In this document: positions 26,517-35,132 of the stretch, piece after piece | Numbering within the stretch: position 1 is the stretch's first letter | Layout: each line of letters begins with the position of its first letter | Assembly (NCBI GenBank): GCA_044224215.1 | Contig: JBGAKX010000015.1 | Coordinates: 1 to 53,710, forward strand | DNA: 53,710 nt | Direction of reading: 5' to 3' | DNA from: DAOMFM01 sp035429825 | GTDB taxonomy: Bacteria; Acidobacteriota; Blastocatellia; UBA7656; JADIYM01 | Made by a program: the position numbers and the translations under genes | The notes under the pieces: model-generated | The model's database searches: none | What the model saw: only the letters and a program-made list of their open reading frames with translations | Told to the model about the DNA's origin: nothing

Positions 26517-27332
26517 ATGCACCAACATCAGCTCGAGACGGTTTCCTTCCAGGCAGCGCTCGGCGCGGCGGATCTTCCGCTCGCGGAGATCGGCGATTCG
26601 CGGTACGTCGTTCGATACGCCAGCACCGCGGCCGAGCTCGACCAGGTCCTCCGTCTCAGATACGAGGTCTTCAATGTCGAGCTCGGCGAAGGCCTCAGCT
26701 CGTCGGTCGAGACCGGGCGCGACGAAGACCGTTTCGACGCTGTCTGTCGCCACCTGACCGTCGTCGAGCGCGCCACGGGCGCCGTTGTCGGAACGTACCG
26801 TCTGCAGACAAGCATGCTTGCGGCGAATGGTCACGGGTTCTACTCGGCAACCGAGTTCGATCTCGGCACTCTGCCGGGCGAAGTTCTCGATGATGCCGTC
26901 GAGCTCGGCCGCGCGTGCATCGCGCGCGAGCACCGGAACACGCGCGTGCTGTTTCTGCTGTGGCGCGGTCTTGCCGCCTATGTGACGCACAACCGCAAGC
27001 GGTACCTGTTCGGCTGCTGCTCGCTGACAAGCCAGGATGCGTCCGAGGGCGTCGCCGTCGCCGAATGGCTTGCGGCGAACGGACACTCGCATCCTGAGCT
27101 CAGCGTGACGCCGCGTCCCGGCTTCGAGTGCCTTGCCGAGGATGGGGACGAAGCGATCGCGACGCCGTCGATCCCGCGATTGTTCGGAATCTACCTGCGC
27201 TACGGCGCAAAGGTCTGCGGAGCGCCCGCCGTCGATCGGGCGTTCGGAACGATCGACTATTTTGTCCTGTTCGACGTCGCGACGATGGACCGTTCGGAGC
27301 TGCGACCGTTCTTTACAACGGGTGACCGATGA
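26517..27332 (+). CDS. OlsB-like GNAT N-acyltransferase
   Basis: 271 aa. ATG 26517 follows GAGGAGGAG. The protein matches the ornithine/amino-acid N-alpha-acyltransferase (OlsB, hemolysin-associated) branch of GNAT enzymes: LRLRYEVFNVELGEGL, then DEDRFDAVCRHLTVVERATG with VVGTYRLQT, VELGRACIAREHRNTRVLFL and LWRGLAAYV...RYLFGCCSLTS. OlsB moves a 3-hydroxyacyl chain from acyl carrier protein onto the amine of an amino acid, giving a lyso-lipid. The first gene of a four-gene run; its stop overlaps the next start (ATGA). No OlsA-type O-acyltransferase is nearby, so the product may be a mono-acylated amino compound. Substrate identity is inference. Confidence 0.85.
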   Translation: MHQHQLETVSFQAALGAADLPLAEIGDSRYVVRYASTAAELDQVLRLRYEVFNVELGEGLSSSVETGRDEDRFDAVCRHLTVVERATGAVVGTYRLQTSMLAANGHGFYSATEFDLGTLPGEVLDDAVELGRACIAREHRNTRVLFLLWRGLAAYVTHNRKRYLFGCCSLTSQDASEGVAVAEWLAANGHSHPELSVTPRPGFECLAEDGDEAIATPSIPRLFGIYLRYGAKVCGAPAVDRAFGTIDYFVLFDVATMDRSELRPFFTTGDR

Positions 27333-27889
27333 ACACAACTGGGACATTGACCGAGCGGGAGGCGCCGCACATGGCCGACGCGCTGATTCGCGAGAACGTC
27401 GCCGTACTCCAGCAGGCGCAGGACGTGCTGGCTCGGCTCGATGCGAGCACGTATGCCGGAACCGACGGACTCCCGGTCGCGAGCGGTCCTGGCGGCCACA
27501 TCCGCCACTGTCTCGACTTTTACGACAGCTTTTTGCGGGGGTTGCCCGCGGCGCGCGTGGACTACAACGTGCGCGAACGCGACGAACGAACCGCGTCGGA
27601 TCCGCAATGGGCGATCGCGCGGATCGAAGCAACCATCCTTGCGCTCGAGAGCCTTCCGGCGCCGGGGCCGGCCGCACACCTGCTGGTTCGCGGCGAGGGA
27701 CCGGGTGGTGCGGCCGACGTGTCGTCGTGGGGCCGGTCGTCGGCTGTGCGCGAGCTGCAGGTGCTTCTGAGCCACACGATTCACCACTTTGCGTTGATCG
27801 CCCTCGTGCTCCGTTTGCAGGGAATCGAGCCGGGCGAGGAGTTTGGCGTCGCGCCGTCGACGCTCGAGTACTGGAGGACCGCAGTCTGA
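27329..27889 (+). CDS. DinB-like four-helix protein
   Basis: 186 aa. Two histidine-bearing helices, GGHIRHCLDFYDSFLRG and LLSHTIHHFALIALVLRLQG, spaced as in the DinB/YfiT metal-binding superfamily; the third ligand is in the same HTIHH cluster. Members bind a divalent metal, and several transfer or activate low-molecular thiols. The gene overlaps the acyltransferase stop by 4 bp and its own stop overlaps the next start (TGATG), so it is translationally coupled and likely works with the pathway. Exact chemistry unknown. Confidence 0.7.
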   Translation: MNTTGTLTEREAPHMADALIRENVAVLQQAQDVLARLDASTYAGTDGLPVASGPGGHIRHCLDFYDSFLRGLPAARVDYNVRERDERTASDPQWAIARIEATILALESLPAPGPAAHLLVRGEGPGGAADVSSWGRSSAVRELQVLLSHTIHHFALIALVLRLQGIEPGEEFGVAPSTLEYWRTAV

Positions 27890-28650
27890 TGTGCACCGTA
27901 ACGTGGGCCCAGCGCCCGGACGGCTATGATCTTGTCTCAAACCGCGACGAGCGGCACACGCGGCTCGCCGCGCACCCGCCCGCGGTGCATACACGCGACG
28001 GCGTTCGATACATCGCGCCCGTCGACGGCGAGTTCGGCGGCTCGTGGATCGCCGTCAACGAGTACGGGTTGTCGTGCTGCCTGTTGAACGTCTATCCCGA
28101 AGGCTACACAGTCGATCCGTCCGGATTCACCAGCCGCGGGCGGCTTGTCGTCGAGCTGATGGGTTCGCGGTCGGTCGGCGACGTAAGCGTCAGCCTGGCC
28201 ACGATGGATCTCTCGCAGTTCCAGCCGTTCATGCTCGCGGTGCTCGAGCCCGGGAGCCCCGCGATCGTCCTCAGATGGGACGGCGAGGCGTGCCGCGTGG
28301 TCGCCATCGGCAACATCTTTGCGCCGCTCGTGTCGTCGTCGTGGGAGTTCGAGCGCGTGGTTGCCACACGGTCGCGGCTGTTCGCCGACATGGTTCGCGA
28401 GAGCGGCCGGCTCGACCTCGAGACGCTCGAGCAGTTTCACAGGAGTCATGCGCCGGAGCGCGGGCCCGAATCGGTCTGCATGCATCGCGACGATGCCTCG
28501 ACCGTCAGTCTGAGCATCGTGAGCGTTCGTTCGGACTCGATCGAGTTCCGCTACGAGGCGGGCCCGCCGTGCGAAAGTTTCGAGTACGAGACGGTCACGC
28601 TCGCGCGCAGGATGCATGGCGCTCCGGTGCTGAATGGTGCACGCGCATGA
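27889..28650 (+). CDS. NRDE (TANGO2-like) family protein
   Basis: 253 aa. It begins MCTVTW with Cys2 at the position of an N-terminal nucleophile and carries the family NRDE signature (VSNRDERHTR), followed by GGSWIAVNEYGLSCCLLN, another family mark. Proteins of this Ntn-hydrolase-like family (eukaryotic TANGO2) are linked to acyl-CoA/lipid homeostasis and haem handling, but the reaction is unproven. The start ATG overlaps the DinB-like stop, and the stop overlaps the DedA fusion start (ATGA at 28647-28650). In this operon, an amidase-like or transacylase role on the acylated product would make sense, as inference. Confidence 0.85.
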   Translation: MCTVTWAQRPDGYDLVSNRDERHTRLAAHPPAVHTRDGVRYIAPVDGEFGGSWIAVNEYGLSCCLLNVYPEGYTVDPSGFTSRGRLVVELMGSRSVGDVSVSLATMDLSQFQPFMLAVLEPGSPAIVLRWDGEACRVVAIGNIFAPLVSSSWEFERVVATRSRLFADMVRESGRLDLETLEQFHRSHAPERGPESVCMHRDDASTVSLSIVSVRSDSIEFRYEAGPPCESFEYETVTLARRMHGAPVLNGARA

Positions 28651-30419
28651 CGACCATGGCGCTGGTGCTGCTTGTGTCGCTCGCCCTGTGGACGCTCGTC
28701 ACCGAGGACGTCACGTGCATCACGGCCGGCGTGCTCGTCGCGCACGGGACCGTGGGTTTCGTCCCTGCGACCATCGCGTGCGCGGCCGGGATCTTCCTCG
28801 GAGACATGCTGCTGTTTGGCGCGGGACGCCTCGTCGGCCGTGCCGCGCTTGGCCATGCCCCGCTGAAGTGGTTTCTGAAGGAGGCCGACGTCATTCGGTG
28901 CTCCGAGTGGCTCGAGCAGCGCGGCGGTCTCGTGATAGCGCTCAGCCGCGTGATCCCCGGGACCCGGCTGCCAACGTATTTTGCGGCGGGCGCACTCGAC
29001 ACGAGCGCGCCACGGTTTGCGGGTCTGTTCCTGCTCGCAACGGCCGTGTGGACGCCGGTGCTCGTCGGACTCGCGTCCGTGCTTGGCGACAACGTGCTGC
29101 GCTCGGCGCTTGCGACTGGCCGAAGCGTGGCGGTCGCGCTCGTGGCCGCGGTCGTGCTCGGGTACGCGCTGGTGTGGCTCGTGATCCGGCTCTCGAGCCG
29201 CCGCGGGCGGCAGCTGCTGGCGGCATCGGTGGCGCGGACCGTGAGGTGGGAGTTCTGGCCTCCGTGGGTGTTCTATCCGCCGGTCATGTGGAAGATCGTG
29301 AAGCTGGCGATCCGGCACCGCAGCCTGACGGTCTTCACGGCCGCGAATCCGGCGATCCCCGAGGGCGGTTTTGTCGGCGAATCGAAGTACCAGATCCTGG
29401 CCGGGCTCGACAGCTTTGGAGATCGCGTGGCCCGGACGGCCTATGTCGCGGCGGGCTCGAGCGTGGAGACCCGCGTGCTCGCGGTACGCCTGGCGATGCG
29501 AAGCGCCGGGCTGTCGTATCCGGTCGTGCTGAAGCCCGACGTGGGCCAGCGCGGCGACGGGGTTGCGATCGTTCGGTCGACCGACGACGTGCGGAAGTAC
29601 TTTGCGACGCACCGTGAACCGGCCCTCGTACAGGAGTACGTCCCCGGCGAAGAGGTCGGCGTGTTCTACTACCGCTACCCGGACGAGCCTTGGGGGCACG
29701 TGTTTGCGATCACCGACAAGCGGTTTCCGGTGGTCCTTGGCGATGGAGTGCGCACGCTGGAACAGCTCATCCTCGACGACCTGCGGGCGCGCCTGATGGC
29801 GAAGGCATACTTTGCGGCACTCGCGGACCGGTTGTGGACCGTGCCGGCGGCCGGCGAGCCCGTGCAACTCGTCGAGCTGGGTACGCACTGCCGCGGCGCG
29901 GTCTTTCTGGATGGCGACTGGATGCTGACCGAAGAGATCGGTCAGGCCATCGACGCGCTGAGCAAGCGGTTCGAAGGGTTCTTCTTTGGCCGGTACGACA
30001 TCCGGGTCGGTTCGATCGACGCGTTTCGCTCGGGGAATGGATTCAAGGTGGTCGAATTGAACGGGGTGACGTCCGAGGCGACGAGCATCTACGACCCGCG
30101 GTATTCCGTGATCGATGCGTGGCGCAAGCTCGGCGAGCAGTGGCGGATTGCGTTCGAGATCGGCGCGGCGAACCGCGCGCGTGGTGTCCGCCCGGCGAGT
30201 GTCGCCACGATGGCGCGGCGGATCGGCGAGTTCGCGGGTGGGAGGGTTGTGCCTGGGGAGCCGCCCGCCTCCGGCGGGCTCGCTCACACACTGGACCAAT
30301 CCCCGGGTTCGCTCGCGCTGTCGCGCTCGCCTCACCCGGGGCTAGTGGTTGAGACGCCGGCTGCGCCGGCTTATGCGGCTGGCGTGGGGAGCCCGCGAAG
30401 CGGGCGACTCAGCGAGTAG
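28647..30419 (+). CDS. DedA (VTT) membrane domain fused to ATP-grasp ligase
   Basis: 590 aa. Residues 1-185 are a DedA/SNARE-associated domain with the hallmark SRVIPGTRLPTYFAAGA (Arg101, PGTR 104-107) and five or six hydrophobic helices; the family moves lipids across membranes. A linker (200-250) leads to an ATP-grasp domain (~270-500): ATP-contact Lys296 (YPVVLKPDVGQRGDG), ALVQEYVPGEEVGVFYYR, and metal-binding Asp451, Glu470 and Asn472. ATP-grasp enzymes join a carboxylate to an amine or thiol using ATP. The fusion suggests ligation and translocation of the same lipid-like substrate. The final ~55 residues (GEPPASGG... to SGRLSE) are encoded by palindromic repeats and are probably non-functional. 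Confidence 0.85.
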   Translation: MTTMALVLLVSLALWTLVTEDVTCITAGVLVAHGTVGFVPATIACAAGIFLGDMLLFGAGRLVGRAALGHAPLKWFLKEADVIRCSEWLEQRGGLVIALSRVIPGTRLPTYFAAGALDTSAPRFAGLFLLATAVWTPVLVGLASVLGDNVLRSALATGRSVAVALVAAVVLGYALVWLVIRLSSRRGRQLLAASVARTVRWEFWPPWVFYPPVMWKIVKLAIRHRSLTVFTAANPAIPEGGFVGESKYQILAGLDSFGDRVARTAYVAAGSSVETRVLAVRLAMRSAGLSYPVVLKPDVGQRGDGVAIVRSTDDVRKYFATHREPALVQEYVPGEEVGVFYYRYPDEPWGHVFAITDKRFPVVLGDGVRTLEQLILDDLRARLMAKAYFAALADRLWTVPAAGEPVQLVELGTHCRGAVFLDGDWMLTEEIGQAIDALSKRFEGFFFGRYDIRVGSIDAFRSGNGFKVVELNGVTSEATSIYDPRYSVIDAWRKLGEQWRIAFEIGAANRARGVRPASVATMARRIGEFAGGRVVPGEPPASGGLAHTLDQSPGSLALSRSPHPGLVVETPAAPAYAAGVGSPRSGRLSE

Positions 30420-30500
30420 CCCACGGTGAAGCGAGCACCGCGAGCGGAACCGTGGGTAACCGTGGGCATGTTCGATCGAGCCTGCGTCAGCAGGCGGCTC
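30255..30500. repeat. cluster of short palindromes overlapping the end of the DedA:ATP-grasp gene
   Basis: Palindromes GCCCGCC-tcc-GGCGGGC (30263-30279), CCCCGGG...CCCGGGG (30301-30341), GCCGGC-tgc-GCCGGC (30356-30370), GCCCGC-gaa-GCGGGC (30391-30405), CCCACGGT...ACCGTGGG (from 30420) and GCCTGC-gtca-GCAGGC (about 30480) follow each other. The gene's stop codon (30417-30419) falls within the block. Confidence 0.8.
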
Positions 30501-30509
30501 GCGTTCGGT

Positions 30510-31820
30510 TCATCCGAGACCATCGGACGCATGGCCGGCCCGATCCAACCCCGCGTACAGCTCCCGAAAACGAGCATTCGGCGTAACGCCGTCGTCGGTC
30601 AGCTCCGGCCTGATGCCAGTCAGCAGGTACATCTCGAGCTCACCCTTCCCCTTTGCCGCGACGAGGCCCCGGTGCTCGCACACGAACAGGTCGGCAACGA
30701 GCCGGTGCGTGGCGTCAGAGATGTTGATCTGGCCCGGAACGCCCGACGACTCCAGCCGGCTTGCCGTGTTGACGGTGTCGCCCCAGACGTCGTAGGCGAA
30801 CTTCTCGGTGCCGATGACGCCCGCGACGATCGGCCCGGTGTGGATCCCGACGCGGACGCTCCACGCCTTGTCGCCGGCCTGCTCGTACTCGTCCTTGAGC
30901 CGTTGCGTCTCTCGCGCCAGTTCGAGCGCCGCGAGCGCGCAGTCGACGGCGTGCGTGGCATTCGATCGCGGGATGCCGCCCACGGCCATGTACGCATCGC
31001 CGATCGTCTTGATCTTCTCGACGTGATGCTCCTGCGTGATGCGATCGAACTCCTGGAACGCCCGGTCGAGCCGTGCGATGAGATCCTCAGGTGAAAGTGT
31101 CGCGGAGATCTGCGTGAACCCGACAAAGTCCGTGAACAGCACGGTGGCGGATTCGTAGTGCACCGGCACGACGCGGGCATTGCGCTTGAGCTCGTCGGCC
31201 ACCTCTTCGGGCAGCACGTTCAGGAGGAGGCGGTCCGAGCGCCGGCGCTCGGCGTTGAGCGACTTGGCAAAGAGCAGCACGAGACCGGCGGAGAAGAGCA
31301 GCGCAAAGAGTAGATTCGGCGCAACGTCGAGAATGCGGTCGCTCGCCGCGGCGTACGGAAGGATGAGCGAGGGCCGATATTGTTCGATCGCGAGGATGGC
31401 AACGGCGGCGGCTGCGAAAAGCGACGTCGAGACCACAGCGTCCACGGTGCGCGGCGCGAGCGCGGTCGCGATGATAACGGCCGGGATGAGGTACCACGCG
31501 GCGCCTCCCATGGTGCCGGCGTTGAACAGGATGTTCGCAAACAGGAACACGAGAATCGTGAGCACGAACGGCCAGTAGAGCGCTCGAAAGCCCCCGCGGA
31601 ACCGCGCGAAGAGGTAGAACCCGAGAAAGACGACGCCGATGCCGAGGTTGAGCGCAACGAGCAGCGCGGCGTTCTGCAGGACGAGCAGCCCGGCGATGCC
31701 GCCGATGTTCGTGACGGCGTTGAGCAGGCTGACGGTATTGAACAGCCGGTGCTCGAGCGTGAAGTGGATATCGTCGCCGATGACGGCGTCGATGGCTCGG
31801 CGTGCGGTGGATTTTGTCAT
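30510..31820 (-). CDS. class III adenylate cyclase with six-helix membrane domain
   Basis: 436 aa. The N-terminal ~190 residues hold six transmembrane helices in a MASE-like arrangement with short loops. A signal linker (RRRSDRLLLNVLPEEVADEL) leads to the cyclase catalytic domain: metal-binding Asp231 (LFTDFVGFTQ) and Asp275 (KTIGDAYMAVGG), adenine-specifying Lys271 and Asp344 (YDVWGDTVNTASR), and transition-state Asn351 and Arg355. The Lys/Asp pair predicts ATP rather than GTP as substrate, so the product is cAMP. All catalytic residues are present. It is convergent with the DedA fusion and in the same direction as the SBBP genes. Confidence 0.93.
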   Translation of the reverse strand: MTKSTARRAIDAVIGDDIHFTLEHRLFNTVSLLNAVTNIGGIAGLLVLQNAALLVALNLGIGVVFLGFYLFARFRGGFRALYWPFVLTILVFLFANILFNAGTMGGAAWYLIPAVIIATALAPRTVDAVVSTSLFAAAAVAILAIEQYRPSLILPYAAASDRILDVAPNLLFALLFSAGLVLLFAKSLNAERRRSDRLLLNVLPEEVADELKRNARVVPVHYESATVLFTDFVGFTQISATLSPEDLIARLDRAFQEFDRITQEHHVEKIKTIGDAYMAVGGIPRSNATHAVDCALAALELARETQRLKDEYEQAGDKAWSVRVGIHTGPIVAGVIGTEKFAYDVWGDTVNTASRLESSGVPGQINISDATHRLVADLFVCEHRGLVAAKGKGELEMYLLTGIRPELTDDGVTPNARFRELYAGLDRAGHASDGLG

Positions 31821-31835
31821 GTGGAGAGAAGAAGT

Positions 31836-31877
31836 GCCGCGGATGAACGCAGATTAGGCGGATCGACGCGGATCGGC
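31836..31877. repeat. CGCAGAT-family repeat, degenerate copy 4
   Basis: GCCGCGGATGAACGCAGATT at the left end and GACGCGGATCGGC at the right end resemble the other copies with one arm diverged. It lies between the cyclase start and the SBBP gene stop. Confidence 0.6.
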
Positions 31878-31962
31878 AATCGACGAACGGCCCGAGGCGC
31901 AGCCGCCGCTCCGGTACCGCCAACGGCAGTTGGCGGGTGCGTACGGTCCTGTTGCGTGAGCT

Positions 31963-34900
31963 TCACCTCGTGAAGACGTAGCCCACGCCGTTTCCCTTGG
32001 GATCGATGAAGACGATGAGTATCGTCGAGCCCGCCTCAATGTTCGTAAGGGCCTCGGCGGGAGTTTCGCCGATCACGAGGGTTCCCTTCTGCACGAGCTT
32101 GGTGTTGTTCTTCTTGAGCTTCGCCGGCGTTGCGAAGGGAATTCCGCCAAATGAAACGGCCTCGCCGACGGAAAAACCACTGCCTGTTGCCGTGATCTTC
32201 TTTGCAGACACAACGACACTGTCGATGGTCGGCAGCGATCCACCAACCTCGTTTGATGGAGCGCTTTCCGTTCCGTCACCATAAAACGCTGTGACAACAA
32301 AATACGATCCCGCCGTCGCGCCCGTCACGTCGGCCGACGTCTGCTCCGGCGGCAGTGTTGTGAAGAGATTCGACGGAATCGCCTGAACGTTCGGTAGCGT
32401 TGAATTGTAGACGTGGTAGCCCGACAAGGCGGCACTCGTCTTTCCACCATTCGCGACGCGCCCAGTGGGCCACGGAAGTGGTACGAGACCAGATCCCGAG
32501 CCTTGTACGCGCGTGAGCGTCAAGTCCACAGGCGCTCCCCGCGTCGACTTCGCGAACGAGATGATGGTCCCAGCCGAGTCCGATCCGACGGTCCTCGTCT
32601 CTGAATTGTTGTCAAGCCTGGGGTCGACGGTGGTTGATGTTGCACGCGTGCTTATCGATATCGTACGGGACACAAGAAAGCACGCCGCCTGGGGATCGTT
32701 CGTAAACATGAATGCGAATTGCGCCTTCTGTCCGGGCGCAAGTGCTTGCGGAACCCTCAACACAATTTCGATTGGTGAATTCGTCGGTGGAGCCTCCACC
32801 ACTTCAAAGAGTTTGAGGTTGAAGATTCCACGAAAGAGCCCGCACGGTGCATCGATCGTGACTGTGACTCCTTCAGCGTTGTCTGGACCGTTGTTCACGA
32901 CCGTGCCGAAGTAATTGCCGATAAAGACGCCGTTTCGAAGCGTGCCGATAGCACCGGTCTGTGTCAGCTGTACATCCGCCATGTTCCTCGGCTCAAACTC
33001 CACCCCCAGCGCGCCGCCGACCTCGATTGTCAAGCCGCTCGTATACGCGACCGCAGCCTTGGTACCCGGTTCGTTCACCGCGATACCAAAGGCGACGGTG
33101 CCATCGGTTCCGCCGAACACGCTCGAAAAGTCGATCGCCGAACCGCCGGGGACGATCCTCGTGATGAACGCGCCGCCGCTTCCGCCTGAACCCCCGGGGA
33201 GCGGATTCACCTCCGGAAAGTCCACCGACGTCGTGTTGCCGGTGCAGAGAACAGTGCCGCCCTCGTCGACGGCGATGGCGTTGCATCCGTCGATGCCGCT
33301 TCCTCCGAGGTACGTGCAATAGTCAATGGATGACGTGGACGGGTCCATCTCGCACACGAACGCGTCAGGGCACGCGTCGGCGCCATCGCCGCAGTGCGAT
33401 GTGTCGATCGGATTCTTGACGGGAAAGTCCGGTGAGTACGTGTTCCCCGTGCAGTAGACGTGCCCGGCCGGGTCTGCCGCGCAGCCGTACCCAGAGTCGT
33501 TCTGCGAGCCTCCGAGGTACGTGCAGAAGGTGAGCGCCGATCCGTCGGGGTCGCACACGGCGACGAACGCATCGGTCAGACCGCCGTTCTGCGCCTGCAC
33601 GGGGTTTCTCGTCGGCAGATCCAATGACGTCGTGTATCCGGCCGTGACGCACTGTCCGTTTGCGAGGAGTGCAATGCTCGTGCAGGCGTCGTTGCCGGTC
33701 CCGCCGACATAGGTCGAGTACTCGAGGGACGAACCGGCGGGATTGATTCGAGCCAGAAAGCCCTCGGCTCCGCCGGCAGGTTGCGGTTGCAGCGCATTGA
33801 CGGTGGGGAAGTTCTGTACGGTCGCTCCGCAGACATAGGCACGCCCGGTTGCGTCGACCGCAATACCCGTTGCGCCGTCATAACTCAGGGCACCCCCGAG
33901 GTAGGTGGCGTAGACGAGCGACGCGCCATCGGGTGCAAGCTTTGCGACAAACACATCGGCTGCGCCACCAAACTGTGTCTGGAACGCGCCGGGTGTCACG
34001 GGGAAATCGTCGGTGTCGGCAAAGCCCGTCTCCCCCGCCACATACGCGGCGCCGGTCGCGTCGACTGCGATGGCCTGGCTCGAGTCGTAGTGCGAGCCGC
34101 CAAGGTAGGTCGAATAGACGAGCGCGCCCGCTCCGTTGAGCTTGGCGACGAACGCGTCACGGTCGCCCCCCAGGGTCGTGTCGATGGCGCCCATCGTCGG
34201 CAGGTCGGTCGCCGCCGTCGATCCGACGATATAGGTGTTTCCCCGCGTGTCCAGGGCGACGGCGAACGCGAACGTATGGCCGTTACCGCCGATCGGAAAA
34301 TTGAACGAGATGGTCGGATCGATAACGAGCCGCCGGGTCGTGTCGTACGCTCCAAGCTCGAAACCGAACGCGTGCGCGCCGCGCAGCGCGTATCGGCTCG
34401 CGATCGTCGTCCTGCCGCTGGACGTGTCCTGGTACACGACCGGCGCGTCCTCGCGAAATTCGCCGGCTGGGGTCTTTACCACGAGCGCCCCATCGGCGCC
34501 GATCGACAGGTCGCTCGCGCCGGTGACGTCGATTGCGATCGCGCGGGGGTCTGCGTTCGGTGCGACATCGAAGTCCCACACGAGCTTTCCTTCTTCATCT
34601 CGATATGTCGAGTCGATGCCCTTGTAGACGCCCTTGCACGAGACGCCACCGTACGTTGGAACGTTTGTGCGCCACGTGGCTTTGTCACGACCGACGAGAT
34701 AGTTGACGACACATGGCAGGCGGTCGATGCCGGCCTGTCTGGCATTGCGATTGGCTCCGGCGAGCTCGAGTCTGAGCGTCGTGCCGTCGTGTCCCATGAT
34801 GATCGTCCCGGTCGGCGTGACGCTGAGGTCAAATACTCCTGCATGCGCGAAGTACCCGGCTTTCGGGCCGCGGTCCTCAAAGGCGAGCGGGAGGTCTGCA

Positions 34901-35058
34901 CGCCGTGCAGTGGGTGTGGTGCGTGCAGGTCTGGCTTGATCGGCGGCGGGACCGTGAGGACGTGGCGGTGTGGCTGCTGTCACGGTCGAGATGGCGAGCG
35001 CAACACACGACAGCGAGCCGATCACGCGACGTGTCAGGGGCGAGGGCGTGCGAGCCAT
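31963..35058 (-). CDS. secreted SBBP-repeat beta-propeller protein, paralogue 1
   Basis: 1031 aa; ATG preceded by AGAGGAG. A signal peptide (VIGSLSCVALAISTVTAATP) is followed by a ~230-residue N-terminal domain (LPLAFEDRGPKAGYFAHAGV to VIDPTISF). Next are about eight SBBP units, each built on FVAKL.p.G..LVYSTYLGG....D.A.GIAVDA.G.AYV.G.T....FP. A DUF11-like segment follows, then a C-terminal IPT/TIG-like domain (KKITATGSGFSVGEAVSFGG). Probably a surface or extracellular protein; ligand unknown. It is a tandem paralogue of the next upstream gene, sharing the same domain order and the near-identical LKKNNTKLVQKG segment. Confidence 0.9.
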   Translation of the reverse strand: MARTPSPLTRRVIGSLSCVALAISTVTAATPPRPHGPAADQARPARTTPTARRADLPLAFEDRGPKAGYFAHAGVFDLSVTPTGTIIMGHDGTTLRLELAGANRNARQAGIDRLPCVVNYLVGRDKATWRTNVPTYGGVSCKGVYKGIDSTYRDEEGKLVWDFDVAPNADPRAIAIDVTGASDLSIGADGALVVKTPAGEFREDAPVVYQDTSSGRTTIASRYALRGAHAFGFELGAYDTTRRLVIDPTISFNFPIGGNGHTFAFAVALDTRGNTYIVGSTAATDLPTMGAIDTTLGGDRDAFVAKLNGAGALVYSTYLGGSHYDSSQAIAVDATGAAYVAGETGFADTDDFPVTPGAFQTQFGGAADVFVAKLAPDGASLVYATYLGGALSYDGATGIAVDATGRAYVCGATVQNFPTVNALQPQPAGGAEGFLARINPAGSSLEYSTYVGGTGNDACTSIALLANGQCVTAGYTTSLDLPTRNPVQAQNGGLTDAFVAVCDPDGSALTFCTYLGGSQNDSGYGCAADPAGHVYCTGNTYSPDFPVKNPIDTSHCGDGADACPDAFVCEMDPSTSSIDYCTYLGGSGIDGCNAIAVDEGGTVLCTGNTTSVDFPEVNPLPGGSGGSGGAFITRIVPGGSAIDFSSVFGGTDGTVAFGIAVNEPGTKAAVAYTSGLTIEVGGALGVEFEPRNMADVQLTQTGAIGTLRNGVFIGNYFGTVVNNGPDNAEGVTVTIDAPCGLFRGIFNLKLFEVVEAPPTNSPIEIVLRVPQALAPGQKAQFAFMFTNDPQAACFLVSRTISISTRATSTTVDPRLDNNSETRTVGSDSAGTIISFAKSTRGAPVDLTLTRVQGSGSGLVPLPWPTGRVANGGKTSAALSGYHVYNSTLPNVQAIPSNLFTTLPPEQTSADVTGATAGSYFVVTAFYGDGTESAPSNEVGGSLPTIDSVVVSAKKITATGSGFSVGEAVSFGGIPFATPAKLKKNNTKLVQKGTLVIGETPAEALTNIEAGSTILIVFIDPKGNGVGYVFTR

Positions 35059-35088
35059 GGCGGTTCTCCTCTCGGGGTGTGAAATCAG

Positions 35089-35128
35089 GCCGCGGATGAA
35101 CGCGGATCAAGCGGATACATGCAGATCA
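35089..35128. repeat. CGCAGAT-family repeat, degenerate copy 5
   Basis: GCCGCGGATGAACGCGGATC and ACATGCAGATC resemble copy 4. It lies between the two SBBP genes. Confidence 0.6.
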
Positions 35129-35132
35129 GAAG

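Noticed and set aside
28551..30335. 594-codon minus-strand frame across the DedA:ATP-grasp gene
   Set aside because: Arg/His/Asp-rich shadow translation; the plus strand has conserved motifs throughout.
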